This document shows, piece after piece, positions 56,721 through 64,000 of a stretch of DNA of 64,000 bases. Under the pieces are notes generated by a model that saw only the letters and a list, made by a program, of their open reading frames with translations, did no database searches and had not been told where the DNA came from. Origin of the DNA: Nothopassalora personata (Eukaryota > Ascomycota > Dothideomycetes > Mycosphaerellales > Mycosphaerellaceae); contig CM066293.1 of the NCBI GenBank assembly GCA_033816765.1, positions 3,472,001-3,536,000 on the forward strand, written 5' to 3'. How positions within the stretch are numbered: position 1 is the first letter of the stretch; each line of letters starts with the position of its first letter. The position numbers and the translations under genes were made by a program.

Positions 56721-58817
56721 ATGAGTGCTACTCAGGCAGCTGGTAGGGGAACACCCGCCCCCAGCGAAGCAGGAAGCATCCGCCGTGCGCCACCGCAACA
56801 AACCACCATGAAGGACGATGAGTCTGATGACGACGACGAACCCGTTCCTAGGAAGAAGGACGTTAAGGCTGCCAAGCCGGACCTCTTCTATGGAGACAGG
56901 GCCAAGTTCGATGATTGGGTCAATCAAATGGATATGTACCTCATGTTCAACCCAGTCGACTCCGACAAGAGAACTATTTTCGCCATCACGTTCCTTCGTG
57001 GAAGCGCGCAGAACTGGATCAAGCCGTACCTCAAGGAATACCTTGACGGTATGGGACAACGAGACCCCACCGGAATGTTCAGGAACTACACCCTCTTTAA
57101 GGACAAGATGAAGTCTATCTTTGGGACTTCCAACGAGGTTCAACAGGCCATACGAATAATCCAACACCTGAAGCAGAAGACGTCTACTTCGGAGTACGCG
57201 GCCAAGTTTGAAGAATACGGACAGATTACCGGATGGGACCAGACGGCGTTGATGACAATGTTCAGACGTGGACTCAAGGACTCCGTCAAGGACGAGCTCA
57301 TGAGACACGGAGGACAGGTCGACACCCTCGAGCGACTGATGCGAGCATCGATTGAGATCGACGATCAGTTGTGGGAACGTTACCAGGAAAAGAAATACGA
57401 CTCCAAAGTGGGAGGCATGGCAGGATACGTTCCGGATCGCAAGCCTTCTACGGGCTACGTTGCGAAGGGGAACTTTCCGCGACACAACCAGCCCTACTAC
57501 GGACCACAACCAATGGAGCTGGACGTTACCCAACGAGGAGAAAGGATCGACAGAGGCAAGGGCCGAGGAAAGCCCTTCAAGGGAAAAGGAAAACCGACAT
57601 GCTACGCGTGTGGCAAGGAAGGCCACATGGCGCGGGATTGCCGCGGTAAAAATATGGTGCGCCGCGAGCAGTTCAACATGATGCAACCACGAACTAGTAA
57701 ACCTGGGAGCAGCGTTGGGACTCTGGGAGACACCGACTATACTCAGGGAGTGGAAGGAAGAGTTAACGAAGGACCTTCCTTGGACCCCTCGATGGGACGA
57801 GGAGGATACCATGGTCAAGAGGACCAGCCACAACAGTTCACAGAAACATGCGAACTCGAACAACTTCTCCAGGAAAGGAACGACCTCGATAATGCATTCG
57901 ACCAGATTGACACCTGGATGTATCTTCACGAGGACCGGATAGATCTCACAGCTATACAACAACACGACGACCTCCATAAGCGATGGTGGGAAATAACCAG
58001 CGAGATCGAACGACAGGAGAAACGAGAATTCGGCATGATAGCGCGGGGAAACGAGGCTGCTACGGGCCCTCGAAATGGTCACGGAACCCTTCATTGGAGC
58101 TTCTGTTACCAAGACTCGTGCTCGATCCACTACTCCGCGAAGGAAGGAGCAGGGTATTGGCCACAACAGCCAAGGGGAACCCTGGGAGCTCAGCACAGGC
58201 AAGATGCCAGGCTCCGAGAAGTGGACATTGATGAGTCTTGCTTCGATGATGAAGACAAAGAAAACCAGGAACCAACATGGGATGGACGATGGTCCCCCGT
58301 ACAACAAGAAGAAACCCTGGATACCATCGAAGAAGATCATACCCCGGAAGAGTCGAGCGAGGACTCATCCGAAGGAGAAGAGAGCGAAACTGACGACGAC
58401 AATGAAGTCTTGACGTTCACGATAGACGCACCCAAGAAGTTCTACGACATTATTGTCTATCTGACGCGCAAGCACGAAGAATTCCTACCCAAGGTCTCGG
58501 GCAAGAGATACTTGCATCCAGTCGAATTTGACAAGACACTCGACACTATGCGAGCAATGACCGAGCGACCACCAATAGGAAGCAAGATGATAGGTACCGG
58601 GTACCTTACACCGTTAGGGATATTTGTATCCAACGAATTACGCCAAGCAGTACAGCACGTACGTGCTCTCTACTCAGAATCGCAGAAGATCCAGGAACGC
58701 AACAAACTACAGGTGTGGACACAGAGCAACGGGCTACAGGTTCTAGCCGAAGCATCTAGGCACGAAGCACAGCGAACCACATACCATTCGGGAAAAGGAT
58801 CAGCTCCCCAGGAATGA
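56721..58817 (+). CDS. gag: Gag polyprotein of element A
   Basis: 698 aa from the first ATG after the PBS (an upstream in-frame TTG at 56706 is not credible). Residues about 1-50 are acidic and disordered. About 55-230 form the Ty3-type capsid domain (Phe-Leu-Arg-Gly-Ser-Ala-Gln-Asn-Trp is the conserved helix). A basic Gly/Lys/Arg stretch precedes the CCHC zinc knuckle at residues 294-307 (C-x2-C-x4-H-x4-C, intact). Unusually, about 390 residues follow the knuckle, with an acidic run (Glu/Asp/Ser) around 540-570 and a conserved-looking terminal domain, which is much longer than in Ty3 or Tf1. Gag assembles the cytoplasmic particle and packages RNA. Its TGA overlaps the pol ATG (ATGA), so pol needs recoding or reinitiation. 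Confidence 0.93.
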   Translation: MSATQAAGRGTPAPSEAGSIRRAPPQQTTMKDDESDDDDEPVPRKKDVKAAKPDLFYGDRAKFDDWVNQMDMYLMFNPVDSDKRTIFAITFLRGSAQNWIKPYLKEYLDGMGQRDPTGMFRNYTLFKDKMKSIFGTSNEVQQAIRIIQHLKQKTSTSEYAAKFEEYGQITGWDQTALMTMFRRGLKDSVKDELMRHGGQVDTLERLMRASIEIDDQLWERYQEKKYDSKVGGMAGYVPDRKPSTGYVAKGNFPRHNQPYYGPQPMELDVTQRGERIDRGKGRGKPFKGKGKPTCYACGKEGHMARDCRGKNMVRREQFNMMQPRTSKPGSSVGTLGDTDYTQGVEGRVNEGPSLDPSMGRGGYHGQEDQPQQFTETCELEQLLQERNDLDNAFDQIDTWMYLHEDRIDLTAIQQHDDLHKRWWEITSEIERQEKREFGMIARGNEAATGPRNGHGTLHWSFCYQDSCSIHYSAKEGAGYWPQQPRGTLGAQHRQDARLREVDIDESCFDDEDKENQEPTWDGRWSPVQQEETLDTIEEDHTPEESSEDSSEGEESETDDDNEVLTFTIDAPKKFYDIIVYLTRKHEEFLPKVSGKRYLHPVEFDKTLDTMRAMTERPPIGSKMIGTGYLTPLGIFVSNELRQAVQHVRALYSESQKIQERNKLQVWTQSNGLQVLAEASRHEAQRTTYHSGKGSAPQE
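58790..58796 (+). promoter_or_regulatory. Candidate -1 frameshift heptamer GGGAAAA
   Basis: In the gag frame it reads G-GGA-AAA, the X-XXY-YYZ form. It lies 18 nt before the gag stop and inside the window (58760-58817) where the pol (-1) frame is open. Confidence 0.45.
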
Positions 58818-61800
58818 GCGGCCAAAGGGAGTTATGCAACACAGAAGCTCGAGCATCGACATCACTAACAGTTTTCCAAACCAAAGCAATCGTCAACGGA
58901 CACAGAACTAGTGTCATGATCGACTCCGGAGCAGCGGGGAATTTTGTCTCCAAGTCTTTCGCAAGAAGAAACGGGTTAGCTACCCTGAAGAAGAAATGGG
59001 GTTACGAGTTGATCGCGGTAGACGGATCATCGTTACCTAACGTGGAATGGGAGACGACACCATTGCCACTGGCTATCCAACAGCACCACGAGAATATTAC
59101 CTTGGATGTCACTGATATGGCCAGTCATGACATAGTATTAGGTATGCCTTGGTTGAGACAGCACAACCCAGCAATCGACTGGAGGAGAGGAGTACTCACA
59201 TTTAGGGAATGCAATTGCGTTATTGGCATTCAGCCTACGCATCGACAGCGGACGATGGTAGATGAGGCAAGGAAACAGCTCAACGCATTCGAGCTTGCGC
59301 CGAACAGAAGGACAGAAGAACCACCTTCGACCGGGACAGATACTGGCGTGGGGCCGCCGGATCACGAAGTCACTGGAACGGATGGACGTAACGCACCATC
59401 GAAGGATACTGGCATATCGGAACCAGCTATCCCCAAGGAGTACCTCAAGTGGAAGAGGCTCTTTGAAGAGGAAAAGGGCAAAGACGCCTTACCTAAACAT
59501 CAACCATGGGACCACAAGATAAACATTCAGCCAGGGAAAGAGCCTCCATGGGGACCCCTATATCAAATGTCCGAGAAAGAGCTAGAAACCCTACGAGAAT
59601 GGCTGAAGGAGAAACTCGCCAAAGGATGGATACGACGGTCCACCTCAAGCGCGGGAACTCCATGTATGTTTGTTCCAAAGCAGAACGGGAAACTACGACT
59701 CGTCCAAGACTACCGAAAGTTGAACGAGATCACCATCAAGAACCGATACCCACTACCGAATATCGAAGAAGCACAGGACAGACTTACTGGATCAGACTGG
59801 TACACGAAGATCGATCTACGAGACGCCTTCTACGCTATACGCATGGCAGAAGGAGAGGAATGGAAAACCGCATTTAGAACAGGATACGGACTCTACGAAT
59901 TCTTGGTTATGCCTATGGGGTTAACCAACGCACCTGCATCCTGTCAAGATCTAGTCAATGAGACACTGAGAGACCTTCTCGACGTGTGCGTTATTGCCTA
60001 CATGGACGACATCCTCGTCTATACTAGAGGATCGCTACAGGAACACATTACACGGGTCCAGGACGTCTTCGAGCGCCTTACCCGCGCAGGATTCAAGACG
60101 GCACCAGAGAAATGCGAATTCCACAAGAAACGAGTCAAATTCCTTGGATTTATTATAAGCACAACAGGAATCCAGATCGACCCAGCAAAGACACAGTCTA
60201 TCCAAGAATGGCCGACACCAGCTAATGTCAAGGACGTACAATCCTTCCTAGGACTCGCGAACTACAACAGGAAGTTCATCAAGGATTACTCTAAGACAGC
60301 TGCGGCTATGACAGCGCTCACACGAAAGGATACCAAATGGAAATGGGGCAGCAAAGAACAACAAGCGTTCCAACTACTGAAGGAACAATGCACCCGAGCA
60401 CCTACACTACGATTATTCGACGGCACAAAAGAAGTCCAGATTGAGACTGACGCATCGGACATGGCTATAGGAGCATGCCTCACGCAGGAGCATGATGGGA
60501 AACGACACCCAGTGGCCTATTACTCAAGGAAAATGACACCCGCGGAACGAAACTACGACATCCATGATAAAGAACTTCTCGCTATTGTCGCTGCAATGCA
60601 GCACTGGAGGGTATACGCGGAAGGAGCACCTAAGCTGACGATTCTTTCTGATCACAAGAATCTCACTTACTTCACTACGACGAAAGTGCTGACACGAAGA
60701 CAGTCCCGCTGGTCGGAACTGCTTGGTCAGTACAAGTTCGAAATCCGCTATACACCCGGAAAGGACAACGGCAGGGCCGACGCACTGAGCCGAAGAAGCG
60801 ACTACATGGAAGGAAAAGAACCAGTGCAGCAACAAATATTGAAGACTAACCACGACGGAAGTCTTAGCGCCAACACAAAGGAGTTTAACAGCATAGTGCG
60901 CGTTCTTCAGGACACAGAAGAACAGTTCCCACTAGCACAAGGAAAATACCAAGTACCGAAGGAACGAGAACAAGAATGCATACAGCAACATCACGACAAC
61001 CCCGTATACGGACATCCTGGAACCACGAAGACTCTCGAGATCATACGACGCAGCTTCTCTTTCCCACAGATGAGACAAAAGGTGCTTCAGTACATCAAAG
61101 AATGCACACACTGCCAACGAAACAAGGCTGCAAGACACGAGAAGTACGGAGAAATACAGTTCAGGACACCACCGACACAACCATGGGAAGAAGTTACGAT
61201 GGACTTCATTACAAAGCTCCCTATCTCTACGGACAAAGCAAACGGGACAAGGTGCGACATGATACTTGTTATGGTCGATCGACTAACCAAATATGCACAC
61301 TTCATACCTGCTAGCGAGACATACACAGCAGAACAACTCGGATACCTCGTTCTCGATAGACTAGTACGGTACCACGGATTCCCCAAAGTCTTCATTACAG
61401 ACAGAGACAAGCTATTTACATCAAACTACTGGAAGACCCTTGTAGCAGAAATTGGTATACGACACAAGCTGTCCACGGCGTACCATCCACAGACGGACGG
61501 TCAGACGGAAAGAACAAATCAGACATTGGAACAGTACCTGCGACACTACGTCAACTACGCACAAGACAACTGGGTATCACTCCTACCTATGGCACAACTT
61601 GCACTAAACAATCACGAATCAGAAACTACAAAAGAGACACCGTTCTTCGCCAACTACGGCAAGCATCCAAACCTGTTCGGAGAACGGCAAGGCCACCCGC
61701 AAGCGGAAAGAGCAATTACGGCTACAGAGAGCCTACGAAAAATACACGACAAGCTCAATTCCAGAATTCAACAACAACAGACAATACTTACGAAAACACG

Positions 61801-62221
61801 AGCGAAACGACAAATGGCACCTCAGCTTAAGAAGGGGGATAAGGTCTACCTCCTTACCGCAAAATTGAGAACAAGAAGGAAGACCAAAAAACTGGACCAT
61901 GTGAAAGTCGGACCATTTCTCGTTGAGGAAGTACGAGGACCAACCAACTACCGACTGCAATTGCCAAAGGACGCAAAAATCCACCCAGTATTCCACATTT
62001 CCAAGCTAGAACCAGCAGACCCCAAAACACCATGCCAACAGACATTCCATTTCCAGACGGAAGAAGAAGACGAATTCGAAGTCGAAAAGATCCTGCAAAA
62101 GCGAGGTCAGCACTACCTCGTCAAATGGAAAGGATACGACGACTCAGAAAATACCTGGGAACCAGAAAAGAACCTTCAGAACTGTCAGCAAAGGATCAAA
62201 CAATTTCGGGAACGAGAGTGA
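58814..62221 (+). CDS. pol: Pol polyprotein of element A (protease, RT, RNase H, integrase, chromodomain)
   Basis: 1135 aa if counted from the ATG overlapping the gag stop; pol is in the -1 frame. Aspartic protease: Asp-Ser-Gly at 37-39 and Ile-Val-Leu-Gly-Met-Pro-Trp near 106-112. RT: Tyr-Met-Asp-Asp at 396-399. RNase H: catalytic Asp546 in Glu-Thr-Asp-Ala-Ser and a following Asp-His-Lys-Asn-Leu. Integrase: His-His-Cys-Cys zinc domain around 720-765, then a catalytic triad Asp797, Asp863, Glu899 (Asp-x35-Glu) with the usual Thr-Asp-Gly-Gln-Thr-Glu-Arg context. A C-terminal chromodomain at about 1086-1135 (Tyr-Leu-Val-Lys-Trp-Lys-Gly-Tyr) is expected to direct insertion to modified histone tails, fitting its landing in a repeat block. 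All catalytic residues are intact. The stop TGA is 6 nt from the convergent antisense ORF stop. Confidence 0.95.
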   Translation: MSGQRELCNTEARASTSLTVFQTKAIVNGHRTSVMIDSGAAGNFVSKSFARRNGLATLKKKWGYELIAVDGSSLPNVEWETTPLPLAIQQHHENITLDVTDMASHDIVLGMPWLRQHNPAIDWRRGVLTFRECNCVIGIQPTHRQRTMVDEARKQLNAFELAPNRRTEEPPSTGTDTGVGPPDHEVTGTDGRNAPSKDTGISEPAIPKEYLKWKRLFEEEKGKDALPKHQPWDHKINIQPGKEPPWGPLYQMSEKELETLREWLKEKLAKGWIRRSTSSAGTPCMFVPKQNGKLRLVQDYRKLNEITIKNRYPLPNIEEAQDRLTGSDWYTKIDLRDAFYAIRMAEGEEWKTAFRTGYGLYEFLVMPMGLTNAPASCQDLVNETLRDLLDVCVIAYMDDILVYTRGSLQEHITRVQDVFERLTRAGFKTAPEKCEFHKKRVKFLGFIISTTGIQIDPAKTQSIQEWPTPANVKDVQSFLGLANYNRKFIKDYSKTAAAMTALTRKDTKWKWGSKEQQAFQLLKEQCTRAPTLRLFDGTKEVQIETDASDMAIGACLTQEHDGKRHPVAYYSRKMTPAERNYDIHDKELLAIVAAMQHWRVYAEGAPKLTILSDHKNLTYFTTTKVLTRRQSRWSELLGQYKFEIRYTPGKDNGRADALSRRSDYMEGKEPVQQQILKTNHDGSLSANTKEFNSIVRVLQDTEEQFPLAQGKYQVPKEREQECIQQHHDNPVYGHPGTTKTLEIIRRSFSFPQMRQKVLQYIKECTHCQRNKAARHEKYGEIQFRTPPTQPWEEVTMDFITKLPISTDKANGTRCDMILVMVDRLTKYAHFIPASETYTAEQLGYLVLDRLVRYHGFPKVFITDRDKLFTSNYWKTLVAEIGIRHKLSTAYHPQTDGQTERTNQTLEQYLRHYVNYAQDNWVSLLPMAQLALNNHESETTKETPFFANYGKHPNLFGERQGHPQAERAITATESLRKIHDKLNSRIQQQQTILTKTRAKRQMAPQLKKGDKVYLLTAKLRTRRKTKKLDHVKVGPFLVEEVRGPTNYRLQLPKDAKIHPVFHISKLEPADPKTPCQQTFHFQTEEEDEFEVEKILQKRGQHYLVKWKGYDDSENTWEPEKNLQNCQQRIKQFRERE

Positions 62222-62227
62222 CCTACG

Positions 62228-62731
62228 CTATAATCGAACTTCAGAACTCCCGGAGAAGACAAATGGAGACGCCACACCAATAGCCTCCAAGTCTTGGGCG
62301 AATGATTCTAGATCCGGAGGAGGATCGATATTCGAGGAGGATACCTCCCGGGAGACGCACGCAATCTTCGCGTTCAGCAGTTTGTTGTTCGCATCCCGGA
62401 CCTTCGAGTTGCGATCTATCCGCGCCTGGAGCTCCGACATGCGAGAAAACAACCGAAGAGCTTCTCGCGTTGTCTCGTCCATCTCTTTCTTATCGGCCTC
62501 GATCCTAGCCGCGAGAGCGTCGTCCACCCGGTCTAGCTTCTCCCAGGAAGAAGTGACGCACTCCTTGCCGCGACGAGCACACTCTGCGCAAGGCATAAGG
62601 GAAAAATCCGCGATGTATACGCAGCAACGGCTACGAGAAGAGCAGAAATCGCAAGGGACTGGAGCGTCGAGGGGATTGGCGAGTATTCGTCGATGGCGAG
62701 AATGACGGTCGGAGGACTTGCGAGAAGACAT
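62228..62731 (-). CDS. Antisense accessory ORF of element A: Zn(II)2Cys6-like cluster plus coiled coil
   Basis: Minus strand, 167 aa, ATG 62731-62729 (A at -3), TAG at 62230-62228. Residues 1-20 are basic. Cys27, 30, 37, 48, 51 and 58 give C-x2-C-x6-C-x10-C-x2-C-x6-C, the exact spacing rule of the fungal binuclear zinc cluster (Gal4 type), with Arg residues between the Cys; Cys36 is extra. Residues about 65-120 are a charged heptad-like helix, probably coiled coil, as often follows such clusters and drives dimerisation. The last 45 residues are acidic and Ser/Pro-containing, which could act as an activation segment. It is convergent to pol with a 6-nt gap. Not seen: the usual basic residues after the second Cys are Ser/Arg rather than Lys/Arg-rich. 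A DNA-binding regulator of the element or host is inferred from motif and fold only. Equivalent ORFs lie in copies B and C. Confidence 0.7.
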   Translation of the reverse strand: MSSRKSSDRHSRHRRILANPLDAPVPCDFCSSRSRCCVYIADFSLMPCAECARRGKECVTSSWEKLDRVDDALAARIEADKKEMDETTREALRLFSRMSELQARIDRNSKVRDANNKLLNAKIACVSREVSSSNIDPPPDLESFAQDLEAIGVASPFVFSGSSEVRL

Positions 62732-62765
62732 CGTTACAGTATCCACGAGGGCGGGGACAACCCTG

Positions 62766-62773
62766 ATTATATC
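62766..62773 (-). promoter_or_regulatory. TATA-like element upstream of the antisense ORF
   Basis: GATATAAT on the minus strand about 40 nt before the antisense ATG, between the ORF and the 3' LTR. Confidence 0.35.
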
Positions 62774-62790
62774 ATCTTACTAACACGTGA

Positions 62791-62804
62791 CCGTGAGGAC
62801 ACGG
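62791..62804 (+). promoter_or_regulatory. PPT-proximal hairpin of element A
   Basis: Stem CCGTG / CACGG, loop AGGA, ending 2 nt before the polypurine tract. On the other strand it lies in the presumed 5' leader of the antisense ORF. Confidence 0.55.
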
Positions 62805-62806
62805 CC

Positions 62807-62825
62807 AAAGGAAGGAGGGAGATGG
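62807..62825 (+). promoter_or_regulatory. Polypurine tract of element A
   Basis: AAAGGAAGGAGGGAGATGG directly before the 3' LTR; nearly all purine, the plus-strand DNA primer site. Confidence 0.85.
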
Positions 62826-63203
62826 TGTTACGGATCAATATGACGAGGACACTGCCCAGCCAATGGACGCCCTACAGCTCACAGGAAGCAAGGACCAATA
62901 AGATATGGCGCGACGCTGCAAGAGCGCGACGGCTGTCGAGCCTGCGCAATGTCGAGCCAGCGCGACACAGCGCGCCTGCCAAGAGCTTCGAGCCAGAAGC
63001 ATTCTCCTATGTATTTAGGAACGCTGAGAAACCCTTATGGCTTCGAGGCGTTCAACTCATGTTACTATCTCACTGATTGGAATACACCTCTTACTCCAAT
63101 TATTGCACTTCGCTCTCAGCTCGCCTCAGCCTCTCCAAAGAATACCGCCACGTGACTTGACTTCTCTCCCCCCTTGAGATTAGCCCTGGAACGAGACATA
63201 ACA
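62826..63203 (+). repeat. 3' LTR of element A
   Basis: 378 bp, read as identical to 56326-56703; followed by TACGA. Confidence 0.95.
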
Positions 63204-64000
63204 TACGACCTATATATGGCTCACTATAAGTAGGACATAGTATAGGCCGAGGGGGTGGAAGAATAGGCTTAATAGTAGCCGCTCTATTAAAATCCTCGTT
63301 AACACGCCCATTAATAATTACTGCTTAGGCATAAACTACACTAGCCATAATACCGAGCGCTAGTAACATTCAACTAACCTAAAGGTAACAGCAGTTTCTA
63401 GCCACTTAATTAGCCGTCATTAAATGACGCTGCAACCCCTACACTTTTACGAGACTAGGTTAAATCCGGGGTCGAACTATCGACTAATAAGAGCATAGAG
63501 AACTCCGACTATAATAATAGCTATTAAAATAACGCGGTTAACAGTAACGCGTCTTAATAGTACATTAACGACTTTAAGTAGCAATTAATGGATGCACTTA
63601 TAGAGGAAGACCGTAAGGAGATTATAGTAGATATAGATACTTCGACGACTCTAGACGTCGCTACCGCTCCTCCTTTAGCAATCCCCTTCGAAGAACTCAG
63701 TTAAATAGATGAGTTTTCCCCTAATTCTAACTACACCCTTACCGACACTAGGAAGAGGCTCCGAACCGCCTACTTCTACTATGCTCTATATAATATTATG
63801 GTCGCTAACGTTGTTATTAGCTAGATAGCGGGCATCCGCCCGAGACCTCGTTACCTAGGACGTAAGCACTACGATGTCGTACGAACACGCTGATCCTCCC
63901 CTACACGCACTATTAATACTATTACGTCGATGCACCGCGATAACCTTCTACCCGAACCTCTAAACTACCGAGCCGCTATAAAGTACCGCTTTGCCTAATA
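63204..64000 (+). pseudogene. Copia retrotransposon, right part (integrase-RT linker), continues beyond the window
   Basis: Resumes the Copia frame after element A (Tyr-Asp-Leu-Tyr-Met-Ala-His-Tyr-Lys). TAG/TAA replace Gln, and open stretches such as Asp-Ala-Leu-Ile-Glu-Glu-Asp-Arg-Lys-Glu near 63590 remain. It ends with a segment typical of the linker just before Copia RT (Asn-Tyr-Arg-Ala-Ala-Ile-Lys-Tyr-Arg near 63965). The RT itself should lie outside the window. Confidence 0.65.

Larger units (their letters stand above)
56326..63203 (+). mobile_element. Intact Ty3/Gypsy chromovirus A, un-RIPed, potentially active
   Basis: 6878 bp. Both 378-bp LTRs appear identical base for base on reading. 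Perfect TACGA target duplications lie at 56321-56325 and 63204-63208, splitting one Copia codon run. Open gag and pol, PBS, PPT and an antisense ORF are all present. CpA/TpG frequencies are normal. This is the youngest insertion in the window along with the solo LTR and the 760-bp insert. Confidence 0.95.

Noticed and set aside
56616..58340. 574-codon open frame on the minus strand across gag
   Set aside because: It overlaps gag fully and includes LTR sequence, has no start context or protein character, and is the codon-bias shadow of gag. Unlike the antisense ORF at 62228 it has no counterpart in copy B.
1..64000. CRISPR arrays, bacterial operons, ribosome binding sites
   Set aside because: Spliceosomal intron signals, RIP and LTR elements show eukaryotic DNA; no spaced identical repeats were seen.

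Overview
The window looks like a transposon-rich, heterochromatin-like stretch of a filamentous ascomycete (Pezizomycotina) chromosome. Dothideomycetes is my guess; nothing here proves it. Most of the 64 kb is depleted in CpA/TpG and its reading frames are broken almost only by TAG/TAA where Gln or Trp is expected. That is the signature of repeat-induced point mutation (RIP). Two short islands escaped RIP: about 3.4-5.4 kb, with one minus-strand gene whose 5' part has been hit by RIP, and about 16.3-20.5 kb, with one large minus-strand gene of unknown function carrying a tandem peptide repeat.

Everything else is mobile DNA, much of it nested. Left part: fragments of a Ty3/Gypsy family here called family 2 (1.4-2.3 kb, 6.5-7.6 kb, 20.8-21.4 kb), a full-length second Gypsy (family 3, 7646-14553) and a Tc1/mariner relic (14.8-16.3 kb). 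From 20.8 kb rightwards the elements form a Russian doll. A family-2 fragment is split by Gypsy copy C (21373 onward). C is split by a very large LTR element D (22553-49401, about 11.8 kb without its inserts). D is in turn split by a solo LTR (25554-25988), Gypsy copy B (27100-34793) and family-2 element E (42384-49265, inside D's 3' LTR). Copy B carries an un-RIPed 760-bp insertion in its 5' LTR. C is also interrupted by a Copia element (53143 to the window end), and the Copia is interrupted by an intact, un-mutated chromovirus A (56326-63203). Target-site duplications and, in three cases, an uninterrupted copy elsewhere in the window support this order.

Element A has identical 378-bp LTRs, TACGA target duplications, open gag (698 aa) and pol (1135 aa: protease, RT, RNase H, integrase, C-terminal chromodomain) and looks potentially active. 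Three features stand out. (1) Between pol and the 3' LTR it carries a convergent antisense ORF whose six cysteines fit the Zn(II)2Cys6 fungal transcription-factor cluster exactly, followed by a probable coiled coil. RIP-damaged counterparts sit at the same place and orientation in copies B and C, and a different antisense frame sits there in family 2. (2) A small hairpin with a purine (A)GGR loop lies a few nt 5' of the polypurine tract in A, B, C, D and E, with different stem sequences in most of them. (3) Three Gypsy families show Tf1-like self-priming complementarity between the primer-binding site and the LTR.

In the RIPed elements the RT active site and the gag zinc knuckles are often destroyed by the expected transitions. 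All homology statements come from reading the sequence by eye; no searches were run.
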